Source: Paracidovorax konjaci (GTDB lineage: Bacteria > Pseudomonadota > Gammaproteobacteria > Burkholderiales > Burkholderiaceae_C). From it: DNA of 64,000 nt. This document shows positions 35,933 through 43,758 of this stretch, piece by piece (the first letter of the stretch is position 1; each line of letters opens with the position of its first letter). The notes below the pieces were generated by a model. That model was not told the origin of the DNA, ran no database searches, and saw only the letters and a program-made list of their open reading frames with translations. The stretch spans positions 124,001-188,000 of the forward strand of contig NZ_FOMQ01000005.1 in assembly GCF_900112675.1 (NCBI RefSeq), in the 5' to 3' direction. The translations under genes and the position numbers were made by a program.

Positions 35933-36752
35933 CGCGACGCTGCCCCTGCCCGCGGATTCCCCGCGCGCGGCCTCCGTCCGGCGGCCCTGGCCCGGCGTGC
36001 TGCGCAGCCCCTGGCTGCTGTCCGCCCTGGCCGGCCTGGCCCTGGTCCTCGGCTGGCAGGCCACCGGCACCACGCCCGCAGCCTTCAAGCACCTTTGGCA
36101 ATGGCTCCCCACGCTGTTGCGCGGCATGTGGGTGAACATCGAGATCAGCCTGCTGGCCGTGGCGCTGGGCACTGTGGTGGGGCTGGTGGTGGGTGCGCTC
36201 TCGCTCTCGCCGGTCGCGGCCGTGCGCGTGGGAATGCGCTGGTACGTGCAGATCTTCCGCAATGCGCCCATCCTGGTGCTCATCTACTTCACCACCTACG
36301 TGTTCCCCTTCGAGGTGCGGCTGGCGTCCTGGACCTTCCCCTTCCCCGACTGGGTGAAAGTCGTGCTGGGCCTGGCCCTGCCCACCAGCGCCAACGTGGC
36401 CGAGATCTTCCGCGGGGCCATCCAGTCGATTCCCAGCACGCAATGGGAAGCAGCGCAATCGCTCGCCTTCCGACGCGCACAGATCTTCCGCCTGATCGTG
36501 CTGCCGCAGTGCCTGCGGCGCATGCTGCCGCCGTGGATGAACCTCTATGCCAGCATCACCATGAGCACCTCCCTGGCGTCGCTGGTGGGCGTGCACGATG
36601 TGGTGGACACGGCCCAGATCGCCAGCAACACGGTGGCACGCACGGATTTCACGATCCTGGTCTATTTCACGCTGCTGGCGCTGTTCTTCGCTTACTGCTA
36701 TCCGATTGCCCGCGCCACGCGCGCGCTGGAAAAACGCCATGAACGCCACTGA
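35922..36752 (+). CDS. Amino acid ABC transporter permease (HisM/GlnP type), second
   Basis: A 276-residue permease. It has a 20-residue soluble N-terminus, then LLSALAGLALVLGWQA and the family's LLRGMWVNIEISLLAVALGT, YVQIFRNAPILVLIYFTTYV and the EAA-loop FRGAIQSIPSTQWEAAQSLA. The second half forms the usual membrane core. The end overlaps the ATPase start by 14 bases. With the partner permease and ATPase it completes an importer whose three receptors are encoded upstream in the same operon. Confidence 0.93.
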   Translation: MANDATLPLPADSPRAASVRRPWPGVLRSPWLLSALAGLALVLGWQATGTTPAAFKHLWQWLPTLLRGMWVNIEISLLAVALGTVVGLVVGALSLSPVAAVRVGMRWYVQIFRNAPILVLIYFTTYVFPFEVRLASWTFPFPDWVKVVLGLALPTSANVAEIFRGAIQSIPSTQWEAAQSLAFRRAQIFRLIVLPQCLRRMLPPWMNLYASITMSTSLASLVGVHDVVDTAQIASNTVARTDFTILVYFTLLALFFAYCYPIARATRALEKRHERH

Positions 36753-37602
36753 CGCCTTTATTTCTTCCCTGCAGGCCCCGGTGGCGGCCTCCGCCCCCCC
36801 GCTGGTCCACCTGAAGGACGTGCACCTTGCCTTCGGCGACAACGCGGTGCTCAAGGGCATCGACGTCGAGGTGCACCGCGGCAAGGCCGTGTCCATCATC
36901 GGCCCGTCGGGCTCGGGCAAATCGACCATCCTGCGCTGCATCACCGGCCTGCTCAGGCCGCAGCGCGGCGAGACCGTGGTGGGCGGAACGCGCGTGGATA
37001 CCCTGCGGACCGAGGCAGAGCTGATCGCACTGCGCAAGCGCGTGGGCTTCGTCTTCCAGCAATACAACCTGTTCCCCCACCTCACCGTGCTGGAGAACCT
37101 CGTCATCGCGCCCACGCGGGTTGCCGGCCGCGGCCGTGCCGAGGCGGTCCGGACGGCCCGGGCGCTGCTCGAGAAAGTGCGCCTCGGCCACAAGGAGGGC
37201 GCATACCCCGGCGAGCTGTCGGGCGGCCAGCAGCAGCGCGTGGCCATTGCGCGCGCCCTGGCCATGCAGCCCGAGCTGATCCTCTTCGACGAAGTGACCT
37301 CGGCCCTGGACCCCGAGACCGTGGGCGAGGTGCTCACGGTGATCCGCGATCTGGTGGAGGGCGGCATGACCTGCGTGCTCGTCACGCACGAGATGCGTTT
37401 CGCCGAGGAGGTCAGCGACCAGGTGTATTTCACCGAGGCGGGCCGCATCGTCGAACATGGCCCCGCGGCCCAGATCTTCGGCAACCCGCGCAGCGAGCGC
37501 ACGCGCGAATTCCTTCAGCGCGCGCTCGGCGAAGGCGCCCGCGCCCGGCCCGTCGCCGCCAGTGCTCCCCTGCCTTTCAACCAACTGCGGTTCGCCCTCT
37601 GA
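36739..37602 (+). CDS. Polar amino acid ABC transporter ATPase
   Basis: A 287-residue ATPase of the GlnQ/HisP family. Walker A is GPSGSGKST, Q-loop VGFVFQQYNLFPHLTVLENL, signature LSGGQQQRVAIARAL, Walker B ELILFDEVTSALDPE and H-loop LVTHEMRFAEEV. A 20-residue N-terminal and 25-residue C-terminal extension exceed the usual 240-250 residues. There is a 31-base gap to the cupin gene. Confidence 0.95.
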   Translation: MNATDAFISSLQAPVAASAPPLVHLKDVHLAFGDNAVLKGIDVEVHRGKAVSIIGPSGSGKSTILRCITGLLRPQRGETVVGGTRVDTLRTEAELIALRKRVGFVFQQYNLFPHLTVLENLVIAPTRVAGRGRAEAVRTARALLEKVRLGHKEGAYPGELSGGQQQRVAIARALAMQPELILFDEVTSALDPETVGEVLTVIRDLVEGGMTCVLVTHEMRFAEEVSDQVYFTEAGRIVEHGPAAQIFGNPRSERTREFLQRALGEGARARPVAASAPLPFNQLRFAL

Positions 37603-37633
37603 TCCGCAGGCACACCACCACGAGGCCCACGCC

Positions 37634-38263
37634 ATGAGCACCACCCCCTCCTCCCCGATCGCGGCGCAGCGCCGCCAGGCCGTCGACGCCACGCTGGCGG
37701 AAGTCCGACGCCTCATCGAGCCCGGCACGCCCGACCGCGCCACCCTGGCGGCCATCACCGCACGGCTGGAAGCGCTGGCCGGAAACAAGGCATTGTTCAG
37801 CCGCGCCGACTTTCCCCCGCCCGCTGAAACCGAGGGCGTGGGCGCCTCCACGCGCTACCGCCTCAATCCCGAAGGCGGCGACGGCGGACTGGCGCTGTAC
37901 CTGAACTCCATCAACCCGGGCAAGACCACCGCACCGCACAACCACACCACCTGGGCCGTGATCGTGGCAGTGGAAGGCCAGGAGGTGAACCGCCTGTACG
38001 AACGCACGGACGACCGCAGCGACCCGGCGCGTGCGCAGATCCACGTGGCCAGCGAATTCACCGTGCAGCCGGGCGCCCCCATCGCCTTCCTGCCGGACGA
38101 CATCCACAGCATCCACGTGGTGGGCACCGAACCCACCCTGCACTTCCACCTGTATGGCCAGCCGCTGGAGACGCTCACGGCCCGCGTGGCCTTCGACCCG
38201 GAAACCGGCGAGGTGAAGAACTACAACGCGGCCTACTTCCGCCCCAGCGAGGCCGTGGCATGA
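37634..38263 (+). CDS. Cysteine dioxygenase-like cupin protein
   Basis: A 209-residue cupin of the cysteine/3-mercaptopropionate dioxygenase family. The first metal-binding motif is APHNHTTWAVIVAVEGQE (His102, His104), the second DDIHSIHVVG (His158/His161), with a further His pair in LHFHLYG. Such iron enzymes oxidise a thiol to a sulfinate with O2. The same domain forms the N-terminus of the fusion protein at 41319-43535 (PPHDHTTWALIAGIRGNE). Substrate could be cysteine, 3-mercaptopropionate, mercaptosuccinate or another thiol. Coupled to the next gene by ATGA (38260-38263). Confidence 0.9.
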   Translation: MSTTPSSPIAAQRRQAVDATLAEVRRLIEPGTPDRATLAAITARLEALAGNKALFSRADFPPPAETEGVGASTRYRLNPEGGDGGLALYLNSINPGKTTAPHNHTTWAVIVAVEGQEVNRLYERTDDRSDPARAQIHVASEFTVQPGAPIAFLPDDIHSIHVVGTEPTLHFHLYGQPLETLTARVAFDPETGEVKNYNAAYFRPSEAVA

Positions 38264-39486
38264 GCACCCCGCACCCGGCCTCTCCCCTGGGCGCCGCCAC
38301 GCGGCTTCTGCATGCCGGCGCACCCGCGCTGCGTGGCGGCTCCGGCCCCGTGAACGTTCCCGTGGTGCGCACCAGCACCGTGCGCTTCGAGAACACCGCG
38401 GCCTACGCCGACCACCACCACCGGCGCACCGCCGGCGAGCGCGTGGCCTCCTACGGCCGCCATGGCCTCGACACCCACCGCGCGCTGGAGGATGCCGTCA
38501 CCGCGCTCGAAGGCGGGCACCGCGCCTTCCTGGCGCCGTCGGGCCTGTCCGCCATCACGCTGGTGCTGGTGGCACTGCTCTCGCCCGGCGACCACGCCCT
38601 GGTGGCCGACAGCGTGTACTCGCCCGTGCGCCGCGTCGATGCCACGCTGCTGCAGCGCCTGGGCATCACGCTCGAATACTTCTCGCCTTCGCAGGACGAC
38701 CTGGCCGCGAAGATCCGGCCGAACACCCGGCTGGTGTACCTGGAGTCTCCCAGCTCGCTGCTCTACGAGGTGCTGGACCTTCCCGCGCTGGCCGCCACGG
38801 CGCGCGAGCGCGGCATTCCCGTGGCCGCCGACAACACCTGGAGCGGCGGCTGGTTCTACCAGCCCCTCGCGCTGGGCGCCAACCTGTCGATCCAGGCGGC
38901 CACCAAGTACATCGCCGGGCACTCCGACGTGATGCAGGGCATCGTCGTCACCGACTCGGCCGCGCTGTCGGAGAAGATCGGCACCGCCTACGAAGCCCTG
39001 GGCCTGACCATCGGCGCGGACGACGCCTACCTGGCCCTGCGCGGCGTGCGCACGCTGCCCGTGCGCCTCGCGCAGCACCAGCGCCACGCCACGCAGGTGG
39101 CCGAGTGGCTGCAGGGCCAGCCCCAGGTCGGCCGCGTGTTCTATCCGGCGCTGCCTTCCGACCCGGGCCATGCGGTCTGGAAGCGCGATTTCAGCGGGGC
39201 GAGCGGGCTCGTGTCGTTCGCGTTCGAAGACGGCGCGGATGCGCGCACCGCCAACGCCTTCATCGACGCGCTGCGCTTCTTCGGCATCGGTGCGTCGTGG
39301 GGCGGCTACGAAAGCCTGGCGCTGGTCGCCTCGCCCGAGCGGCTGCGCGAACACAGCGCATGGCGGGGCACACAGCCCGTGGTGCGCCTGCACGTCGGGT
39401 TGGAGGATCCGCAGGACCTGATCTCCGATTTGGACCAGGCCTTTGCCCGCGTGGCGTCGCGCCGGCGGCTGGCGGCTGCGGCTTAA
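38260..39486 (+). CDS. Cystathionine beta-lyase-like PLP enzyme
   Basis: A 408-residue Cys/Met-metabolism PLP enzyme, closest in layout to MetC. PVVRTSTVRFEN, YGRHGLDTHRALEDAVTALE (Tyr-Gly-Arg phosphate and ring contacts), LAPSGLSAITLVLVALLS, VYLESPSSLLYEVLDLP, VAADNTWSGGW and the PLP lysine in QAATKYIAGHSDVMQG are present; GGYESLAL and the C-terminal RLHVGLEDPQDLISDLD complete the family. Beta-lyases of this type cleave the C-beta-S bond of cystathionine, cystine or S-substituted cysteines to pyruvate, ammonia and a thiol. Last gene of the operon that begins at 28646. This chemistry is the main reason to assign the cluster to sulfur amino acids. Confidence 0.93.
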   Translation: MSTPHPASPLGAATRLLHAGAPALRGGSGPVNVPVVRTSTVRFENTAAYADHHHRRTAGERVASYGRHGLDTHRALEDAVTALEGGHRAFLAPSGLSAITLVLVALLSPGDHALVADSVYSPVRRVDATLLQRLGITLEYFSPSQDDLAAKIRPNTRLVYLESPSSLLYEVLDLPALAATARERGIPVAADNTWSGGWFYQPLALGANLSIQAATKYIAGHSDVMQGIVVTDSAALSEKIGTAYEALGLTIGADDAYLALRGVRTLPVRLAQHQRHATQVAEWLQGQPQVGRVFYPALPSDPGHAVWKRDFSGASGLVSFAFEDGADARTANAFIDALRFFGIGASWGGYESLALVASPERLREHSAWRGTQPVVRLHVGLEDPQDLISDLDQAFARVASRRRLAAAA

Positions 39487-39503
39487 CTGAAGGCGGGCAA
39501 GCA

Positions 39504-39525
39504 GGAGGCGGCGGCCGCCGCCTCC
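39504..39525. repeat. Perfect 22-base palindrome between convergent operons
   Basis: GGAGGCGGCGG and its exact inverted copy abut with no spacer (39504-39514, 39515-39525). It lies between the stops of the beta-lyase gene and the hydrolase gene. There is no T-run, so it is not a classical intrinsic terminator, but a hairpin here could protect both mRNA ends. Confidence 0.6.
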
Positions 39526-39528
39526 GCC

Positions 39529-40308
39529 TCAGGCCTGACCCCGGGGGGGCAGCTCGGCCGAGGCCAGGAACCCGCGCACGCCGCGCAGGTAGGCACTGCG
39601 GTGCTGCTCGCCGCGCCAGTCTTCGATGATCTGCGCGCGCGGTGCCAGCGCGGCCAGTTCGCGCGAGACTTCCAACGGATGGTGGATATCGTTGCCCGCC
39701 AGGACCAGCAGTGGCGCAGAGATGCCGCGCACGAAATCGCGCGACACGCTGAAGACGAAATCTTCGTTGCCGAAGAGGTTGTGTTCGAGCGCATGCAGGT
39801 GTGCGGCCGGCACCCCGGCCAGGCGCCCGCCCGCACTGTCCACCCAGGCCTGGAAATTCTCGCGCCGCAACGGCGCGTTGCGCGGCGTCCAGCCGATGGG
39901 CTGCTGCAGCACGGCGGAAGCCACGCGGTGCGGAGCCCGCTCCACCAGGCGCAACGCGAACGACGCGCCGATGCAGGCACCGAGCACATGGAACCGATCG
40001 ATGCCCAGCGCGTCGAGCACGCCCAAATGGTCGGCAGCGAACGTGTCCCAGCCATCGTGCGGCCCCACGGGAGCGACCGACAGCCCGGCGTTGCGCTGGT
40101 CCACGGCGATCACCCGCCGATCACGCGCCAGCTCCACGGTGGGATCGGGCCAATCGCGCGCGCGCCCATCGTGCGTGTGCCGCCACAGCCCGATGCGCGA
40201 CCGCAGCCCCCCGGGCGCCAGCAGCAGCACGGGCAGGCCCGTATTTGCCGATGCCGCCGGGCCATAGTCTTCCCAGTGGATCTGCGCGCCCAATGCAAGT
40301 GTCGGCAT
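39529..40308 (-). CDS. Alpha/beta hydrolase with Cys nucleophile
   Basis: A 259-residue alpha/beta hydrolase. The nucleophile elbow reads VLGACIGASF: Cys stands where Ser is usual (GxCxG). Other elements fit: oxyanion region LLAPGGLRSRI, DQRNAGLS, acid in LLVLAGNDIHHP and the catalytic His in WRGEQHRSAY. Cys nucleophiles occur in dienelactone hydrolase and some thioester or acyltransferase relatives. It is the last gene of the fusion protein - Bug - hydrolase operon, five bases after the Bug stop. Substrate unknown; a lactone or thioester intermediate is possible. Confidence 0.88.
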   Translation of the reverse strand: MPTLALGAQIHWEDYGPAASANTGLPVLLLAPGGLRSRIGLWRHTHDGRARDWPDPTVELARDRRVIAVDQRNAGLSVAPVGPHDGWDTFAADHLGVLDALGIDRFHVLGACIGASFALRLVERAPHRVASAVLQQPIGWTPRNAPLRRENFQAWVDSAGGRLAGVPAAHLHALEHNLFGNEDFVFSVSRDFVRGISAPLLVLAGNDIHHPLEVSRELAALAPRAQIIEDWRGEQHRSAYLRGVRGFLASAELPPRGQA

Positions 40309-40313
40309 GTCGG

Positions 40314-41300
40314 CTACTCCACGCGGGCGCCGATGCTTTTGAGCAAGGGCGGGAAGGAGGCCACGTCGCGGTCCAGCTGCTGCGCGAACGCCTGCGACGA
40401 ACTGCCCACGGGCTCGAAGCCCTGCCGCACCAGCTGCATCCGGAAATCCGGGTCGGCCAGGGCTGCGGTCACGGCCTGGTGTACGCGTTCCACCACGGCC
40501 GCGGGTGTCCCTGCCGGGGCCAGCAGGCCGAACCAGCCATTGTCGAGTTCGATCGTGATGCCCGCTTCGGCGAGCGTGGGTACCTCGGGCGCGAGGCTGG
40601 TGCGCCGTTCCTGCACCACGGCCAGCGCGCGCAGCCGACCGGCCTGGAGATGGGCCTGCGCAGCCGGGAGCGCCACGATGGCCGCGTCCGTCTCGCCGCC
40701 CAGCAGCCCGACCAGCGCCGGGCCGGCACCTTTGTAGGGAATGTGGCGCCAGTCGCCGCCCTGGGCACGTTGCAGCTTCACAAGCGCCAGATGGTTGCCG
40801 TTGCCGAAGCCGGGGGTGCCCACGCTGATGCCGGTGCTCCGCGCACGGGTCGCCAGGGCCGCCATTTCCCGCGCGGGCGCATCGCTGCGGACCACGATCA
40901 CCGTGGGCGAACTGGCAACGATGCTCACGGGCGCGAAGCTGCGCACCGGGTCGTAGCGGACACGGCCCTCGAACAGCGTGACATTGGCCACCAGCGCATT
41001 GCTGGTCAGCAGCAGCGTCTGGCCGTCGGGCTTTTCTCCGGCCACCAGCTCATGCGCCAGATTGCCGCCCGCGCCCGCGCGGTTTTCCACCACGACGCTC
41101 GCGCCCAACCGCTGGCCCAGCCCGTTCGCCAGCCCGCGCCCCAGCACGTCCATGGCGCCGCCAGGCGCCAGCGGCAGGACGAGACGCAGGGTGCGGGCGT
41201 CGCCCACCGCAGCACGGGCGGGGACCCCGGTGCCGAGCGCGGCCCATGCGGCGGCCCACTGAAGCAGTGCACGCCGCGAGGGTATGTTCGGTGCCGTCAT
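40314..41300 (-). CDS. Bug-family periplasmic binding protein with Tat-type signal
   Basis: A 328-residue Bug receptor. The N-terminus IPSRRALLQWAAAWAALG has a twin-arginine motif, less common in this family. TLRLVLPLAPGGAMDVLGRG, VVENRAGAGGNLAHELV, DGQTLLL and HIPYKGAGPALVGLLGG are diagnostic. It lies 18 bases after the cupin-rhodanese fusion gene on the same strand and five bases before the hydrolase gene, so it is probably the receptor for a substrate of these enzymes. No TctAB membrane genes are nearby; a second Bug receptor is encoded divergently at 43759. Confidence 0.92.
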   Translation of the reverse strand: MTAPNIPSRRALLQWAAAWAALGTGVPARAAVGDARTLRLVLPLAPGGAMDVLGRGLANGLGQRLGASVVVENRAGAGGNLAHELVAGEKPDGQTLLLTSNALVANVTLFEGRVRYDPVRSFAPVSIVASSPTVIVVRSDAPAREMAALATRARSTGISVGTPGFGNGNHLALVKLQRAQGGDWRHIPYKGAGPALVGLLGGETDAAIVALPAAQAHLQAGRLRALAVVQERRTSLAPEVPTLAEAGITIELDNGWFGLLAPAGTPAAVVERVHQAVTAALADPDFRMQLVRQGFEPVGSSSQAFAQQLDRDVASFPPLLKSIGARVE

Positions 41301-41318
41301 CTGCGCCGCCCCTCCCGC

Positions 41319-43535
41319 TCAGACGGCTGCCGGCAGCAACCGGATGCTCGAAGAGCCCTCGCGCTCCAGTTGCGCCACCAGCCCGAGTTCCCAGTCCAGG
41401 TACTGCTGGAACCCGGCATTGCGCAGCCGCAGGTCGCTGTGTGCGTAAGGGCTGTACCAGTGGTCGTCGTCCCCGGTCAGCACGTCCTCGGCGCCCTGGG
41501 CCACCGGCAGGCCGCTCGCGGCCCAGGCGCCGGTGCCGCCGGCAATGGCCCGTACGTCGCGCCCGGTGCGTGCCGCCAGTTCGGCCGCCACGCTGTGTGC
41601 CAGCACGCCGTCGGCCGAAGTGAGCAGCACGGTGCGCTCGGCCGGCAGGTCCGCCACGAAGGCAGCCAGGCGGTCGGGCACGGCGAAGCGCGCACCGTCG
41701 ATGTGCTGGCGCTCGAACGCGGCACGGCGGTCCACGTCGAAGGCCACAGCGCCGCCGGCCTGCAAAAGGTCCCGGGCTTGGTGCGGCGACACCGTCGGGG
41801 CCGGCACGTGCGATGCCAGCACGCGCAACGGCTCCGGGCCCGCAACCAGCGTCGGCAGCGCGGGCGGCGTGAACACGTAGACCTCGTAGCCTCCGAGCTG
41901 GGCGAGCCAGGCGCCGGTGGTGAGCGCACGCACGCCATCCCAGTCGGCCAGCACGATGCGGGCGCCGCGCGTGCCGGCGTATTCGTCGGTGGCCTGCACG
42001 AGCTGCCCCCCGGGGGCCCAGCGCCAGCCCTCCAGGTGGCCGGCCAGGTATTCGCCCTGCGTGCGCACGTCGAACCGGTAGAGCGTGCGCTCCTGCGCTT
42101 CGGCTTCGAAGCGGGCCAGCGCGGCCGCGTCGATGCGCTGCACACCGGCCCGGCGCGCCACGTCGGCCGCGCGTTCGCGTGCCGTGGCGAGCGTGCCGGG
42201 CGAAGGCTCGGGCAGCGGCGTGGCGCGGCCATGCGCCAGCGTGCGCCCGGTCAGGAGCCAGTCCATGGTGCCGTTGCGCAGCGAGGCCACGCGGTTGGGA
42301 ATGCTGGCATCGATGAGCGTCTGCGCGCCGACGATGCTGCGCGTGCGGCCTGCGCAGTTGACCACCACGAAGGTGTCCGGGTCGGGGGCGATCTCGCCGA
42401 TGCGGTAGACCAGCTCCGCCCCCGGCAGGCTGTGCGCGAACGGCAGGCTGAAAGCTGCGAACTCCTCGGGCGTGCGGCTGTCGACCACCACGATGTTGTC
42501 GCCGCGCCCGACCCGCTCGTGCAGTTCCTGCGAGGTGATCCAGGGCGTGTGCTTCTCGTGCTCGATGACCTCGCCGAACGCCTTGCTCGGCACGTTGGTG
42601 CCGCTGAAGATCTCATAGCCCGCACCGGCCCAGCCGTCGGTGCCGCCCGCCAGTACCGACACGTTGCGCCAGCCCAGGCGCACCAGCTTGGCGGCGGCCT
42701 CGTGCGCGATCGTTTCGTCGCCGTCCACCAGCACGGTGCGCGTGCCGCGCCGGGGCACGAGGCGGTCGATGAGCAGCTCCAGACGCCATGCCGGTGCGGA
42801 TGCCGCGAACAGAATGTGGCGGTGTGCGAACACACCGGTCTCGCGCACGTCGAGCACGGCGATCTCTTCGCCGTCGGCCAGCGCGGCCTTGAGCGCCTGC
42901 GGGGTGATGACCGGATGGTGGATGGATTTCGGCGGTGCGAAGGTGCGGTAGGTGCCGCCCGCGAGGCCCTCGAACACCACGCGCCCGGGCATGCGCTCCA
43001 GGCCGCGGCCGTAGAAGTGCAGATGCAGGCCCGGCTCGTCGCCCACCAGCTCGATGGTGTGCACGTCGGTGGGGGACAGCTGCACCGACACACCCGGGAC
43101 CACGTCCACCGTGCGCTCGGCGGAGAGCGCGTCGCGCAGCGGGTCGGCCGTCGTGTCGCGCCGGTAGAAGACGTTGCGCTCGTTGCCGCGGATGCCCGCG
43201 ATCAGCGCCCAGGTGGTGTGGTCGTGGGGTGGCTGGGCCTTGCCGGGCAGGCCGGCCGAAACGTAGAGCGCATACCGGCCGCCCGGCTCTTCGCTCAGGC
43301 GGTACACCTGCGCAGGATGGTCTGCCGAGACGGGGAAATGCTCCGGCGGGAACAGCTCGCGCTGCAGCCCCAGCGCCTCCAGGGCCTGCGCCACGCCGCG
43401 CAGCTGCTCGGGTGTGGCGCCTTCCGGATCGGGCACGAGGCGGCGGGCGGTGGCAAGGAACGCGGCGACGGCCGAGGCGCGGCGGCTGGCGAGATCGCTG
43501 CCCGAGAAATCGAGGGAGACGTGGGTCTGGGTCAT
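41319..43535 (-). CDS. Cysteine dioxygenase-like cupin fused to four rhodanese domains
   Basis: A 738-residue fusion. Residues 1 to about 200 form a cysteine-dioxygenase-like cupin (PPHDHTTWALIAGIRGNE with His104/His106, TDVHTIELVG with His159, LHLHFYG). Residues about 210-700 are four rhodanese domains arranged as in the protein at 26848-28485: loop 1 TVLVDGDETIAHEAA without Cys, loop 2 VVNCAGRTRSIVGAQ with Cys394, loop 3 IVLADWDGVRA and loop 4 VLLTSADGVLA without Cys. The tail FQQYLDWELGLVAQLE matches the other protein's RRYLEWETGLIAQC. Thus one chain unites the two proteins that the neighbouring operon encodes separately. It probably channels a thiol or persulfide between persulfide transfer and oxidation (inference). 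First gene of its operon. Confidence 0.93.
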   Translation of the reverse strand: MTQTHVSLDFSGSDLASRRASAVAAFLATARRLVPDPEGATPEQLRGVAQALEALGLQRELFPPEHFPVSADHPAQVYRLSEEPGGRYALYVSAGLPGKAQPPHDHTTWALIAGIRGNERNVFYRRDTTADPLRDALSAERTVDVVPGVSVQLSPTDVHTIELVGDEPGLHLHFYGRGLERMPGRVVFEGLAGGTYRTFAPPKSIHHPVITPQALKAALADGEEIAVLDVRETGVFAHRHILFAASAPAWRLELLIDRLVPRRGTRTVLVDGDETIAHEAAAKLVRLGWRNVSVLAGGTDGWAGAGYEIFSGTNVPSKAFGEVIEHEKHTPWITSQELHERVGRGDNIVVVDSRTPEEFAAFSLPFAHSLPGAELVYRIGEIAPDPDTFVVVNCAGRTRSIVGAQTLIDASIPNRVASLRNGTMDWLLTGRTLAHGRATPLPEPSPGTLATARERAADVARRAGVQRIDAAALARFEAEAQERTLYRFDVRTQGEYLAGHLEGWRWAPGGQLVQATDEYAGTRGARIVLADWDGVRALTTGAWLAQLGGYEVYVFTPPALPTLVAGPEPLRVLASHVPAPTVSPHQARDLLQAGGAVAFDVDRRAAFERQHIDGARFAVPDRLAAFVADLPAERTVLLTSADGVLAHSVAAELAARTGRDVRAIAGGTGAWAASGLPVAQGAEDVLTGDDDHWYSPYAHSDLRLRNAGFQQYLDWELGLVAQLEREGSSSIRLLPAAV

Positions 43536-43623
43536 GGCGGTGCGGTGCCGGATAGGAAGAGGGGAGGAAGCAGCCCACGGTACGGGCCAGGAGGCCCTGC
43601 GGCAACGACCGAATCCGTCTATG

Positions 43624-43690
43624 GATATGCGCCGGCCTCGCGCTGCGGCGGGCATGCGGTGCATGCGCGCATCGATGACCGATATGCGCC
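43624..43690 (+). promoter_or_regulatory. Shared decamer GATATGCGCC, sites 2 and 3
   Basis: Two copies, 43624-43633 and 43681-43690, start 57 bases apart in the 223-base divergent gap between the fusion gene and the Bug gene. The third occurrence is at 28504-28513. The two sites are on one strand; flanks beyond the decamer are not conserved. Confidence 0.35.
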
Positions 43691-43758
43691 TTTCTTCGTT
43701 CACGCGGCGGGCTTGCCTGCCTAGATTGGCATCCATCCTCCACCCCCACCCGCCTGCC

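Noticed and set aside
39504-39525. Palindrome as an intrinsic terminator
   Set aside because: No T-run follows on either strand, so only a hairpin function can be proposed.
39801-43724. 1,307-codon plus-strand ORF opposite the hydrolase, Bug and fusion genes
   Set aside because: Low-complexity shadow; the minus strand carries three recognisable protein families with small intergenic gaps.
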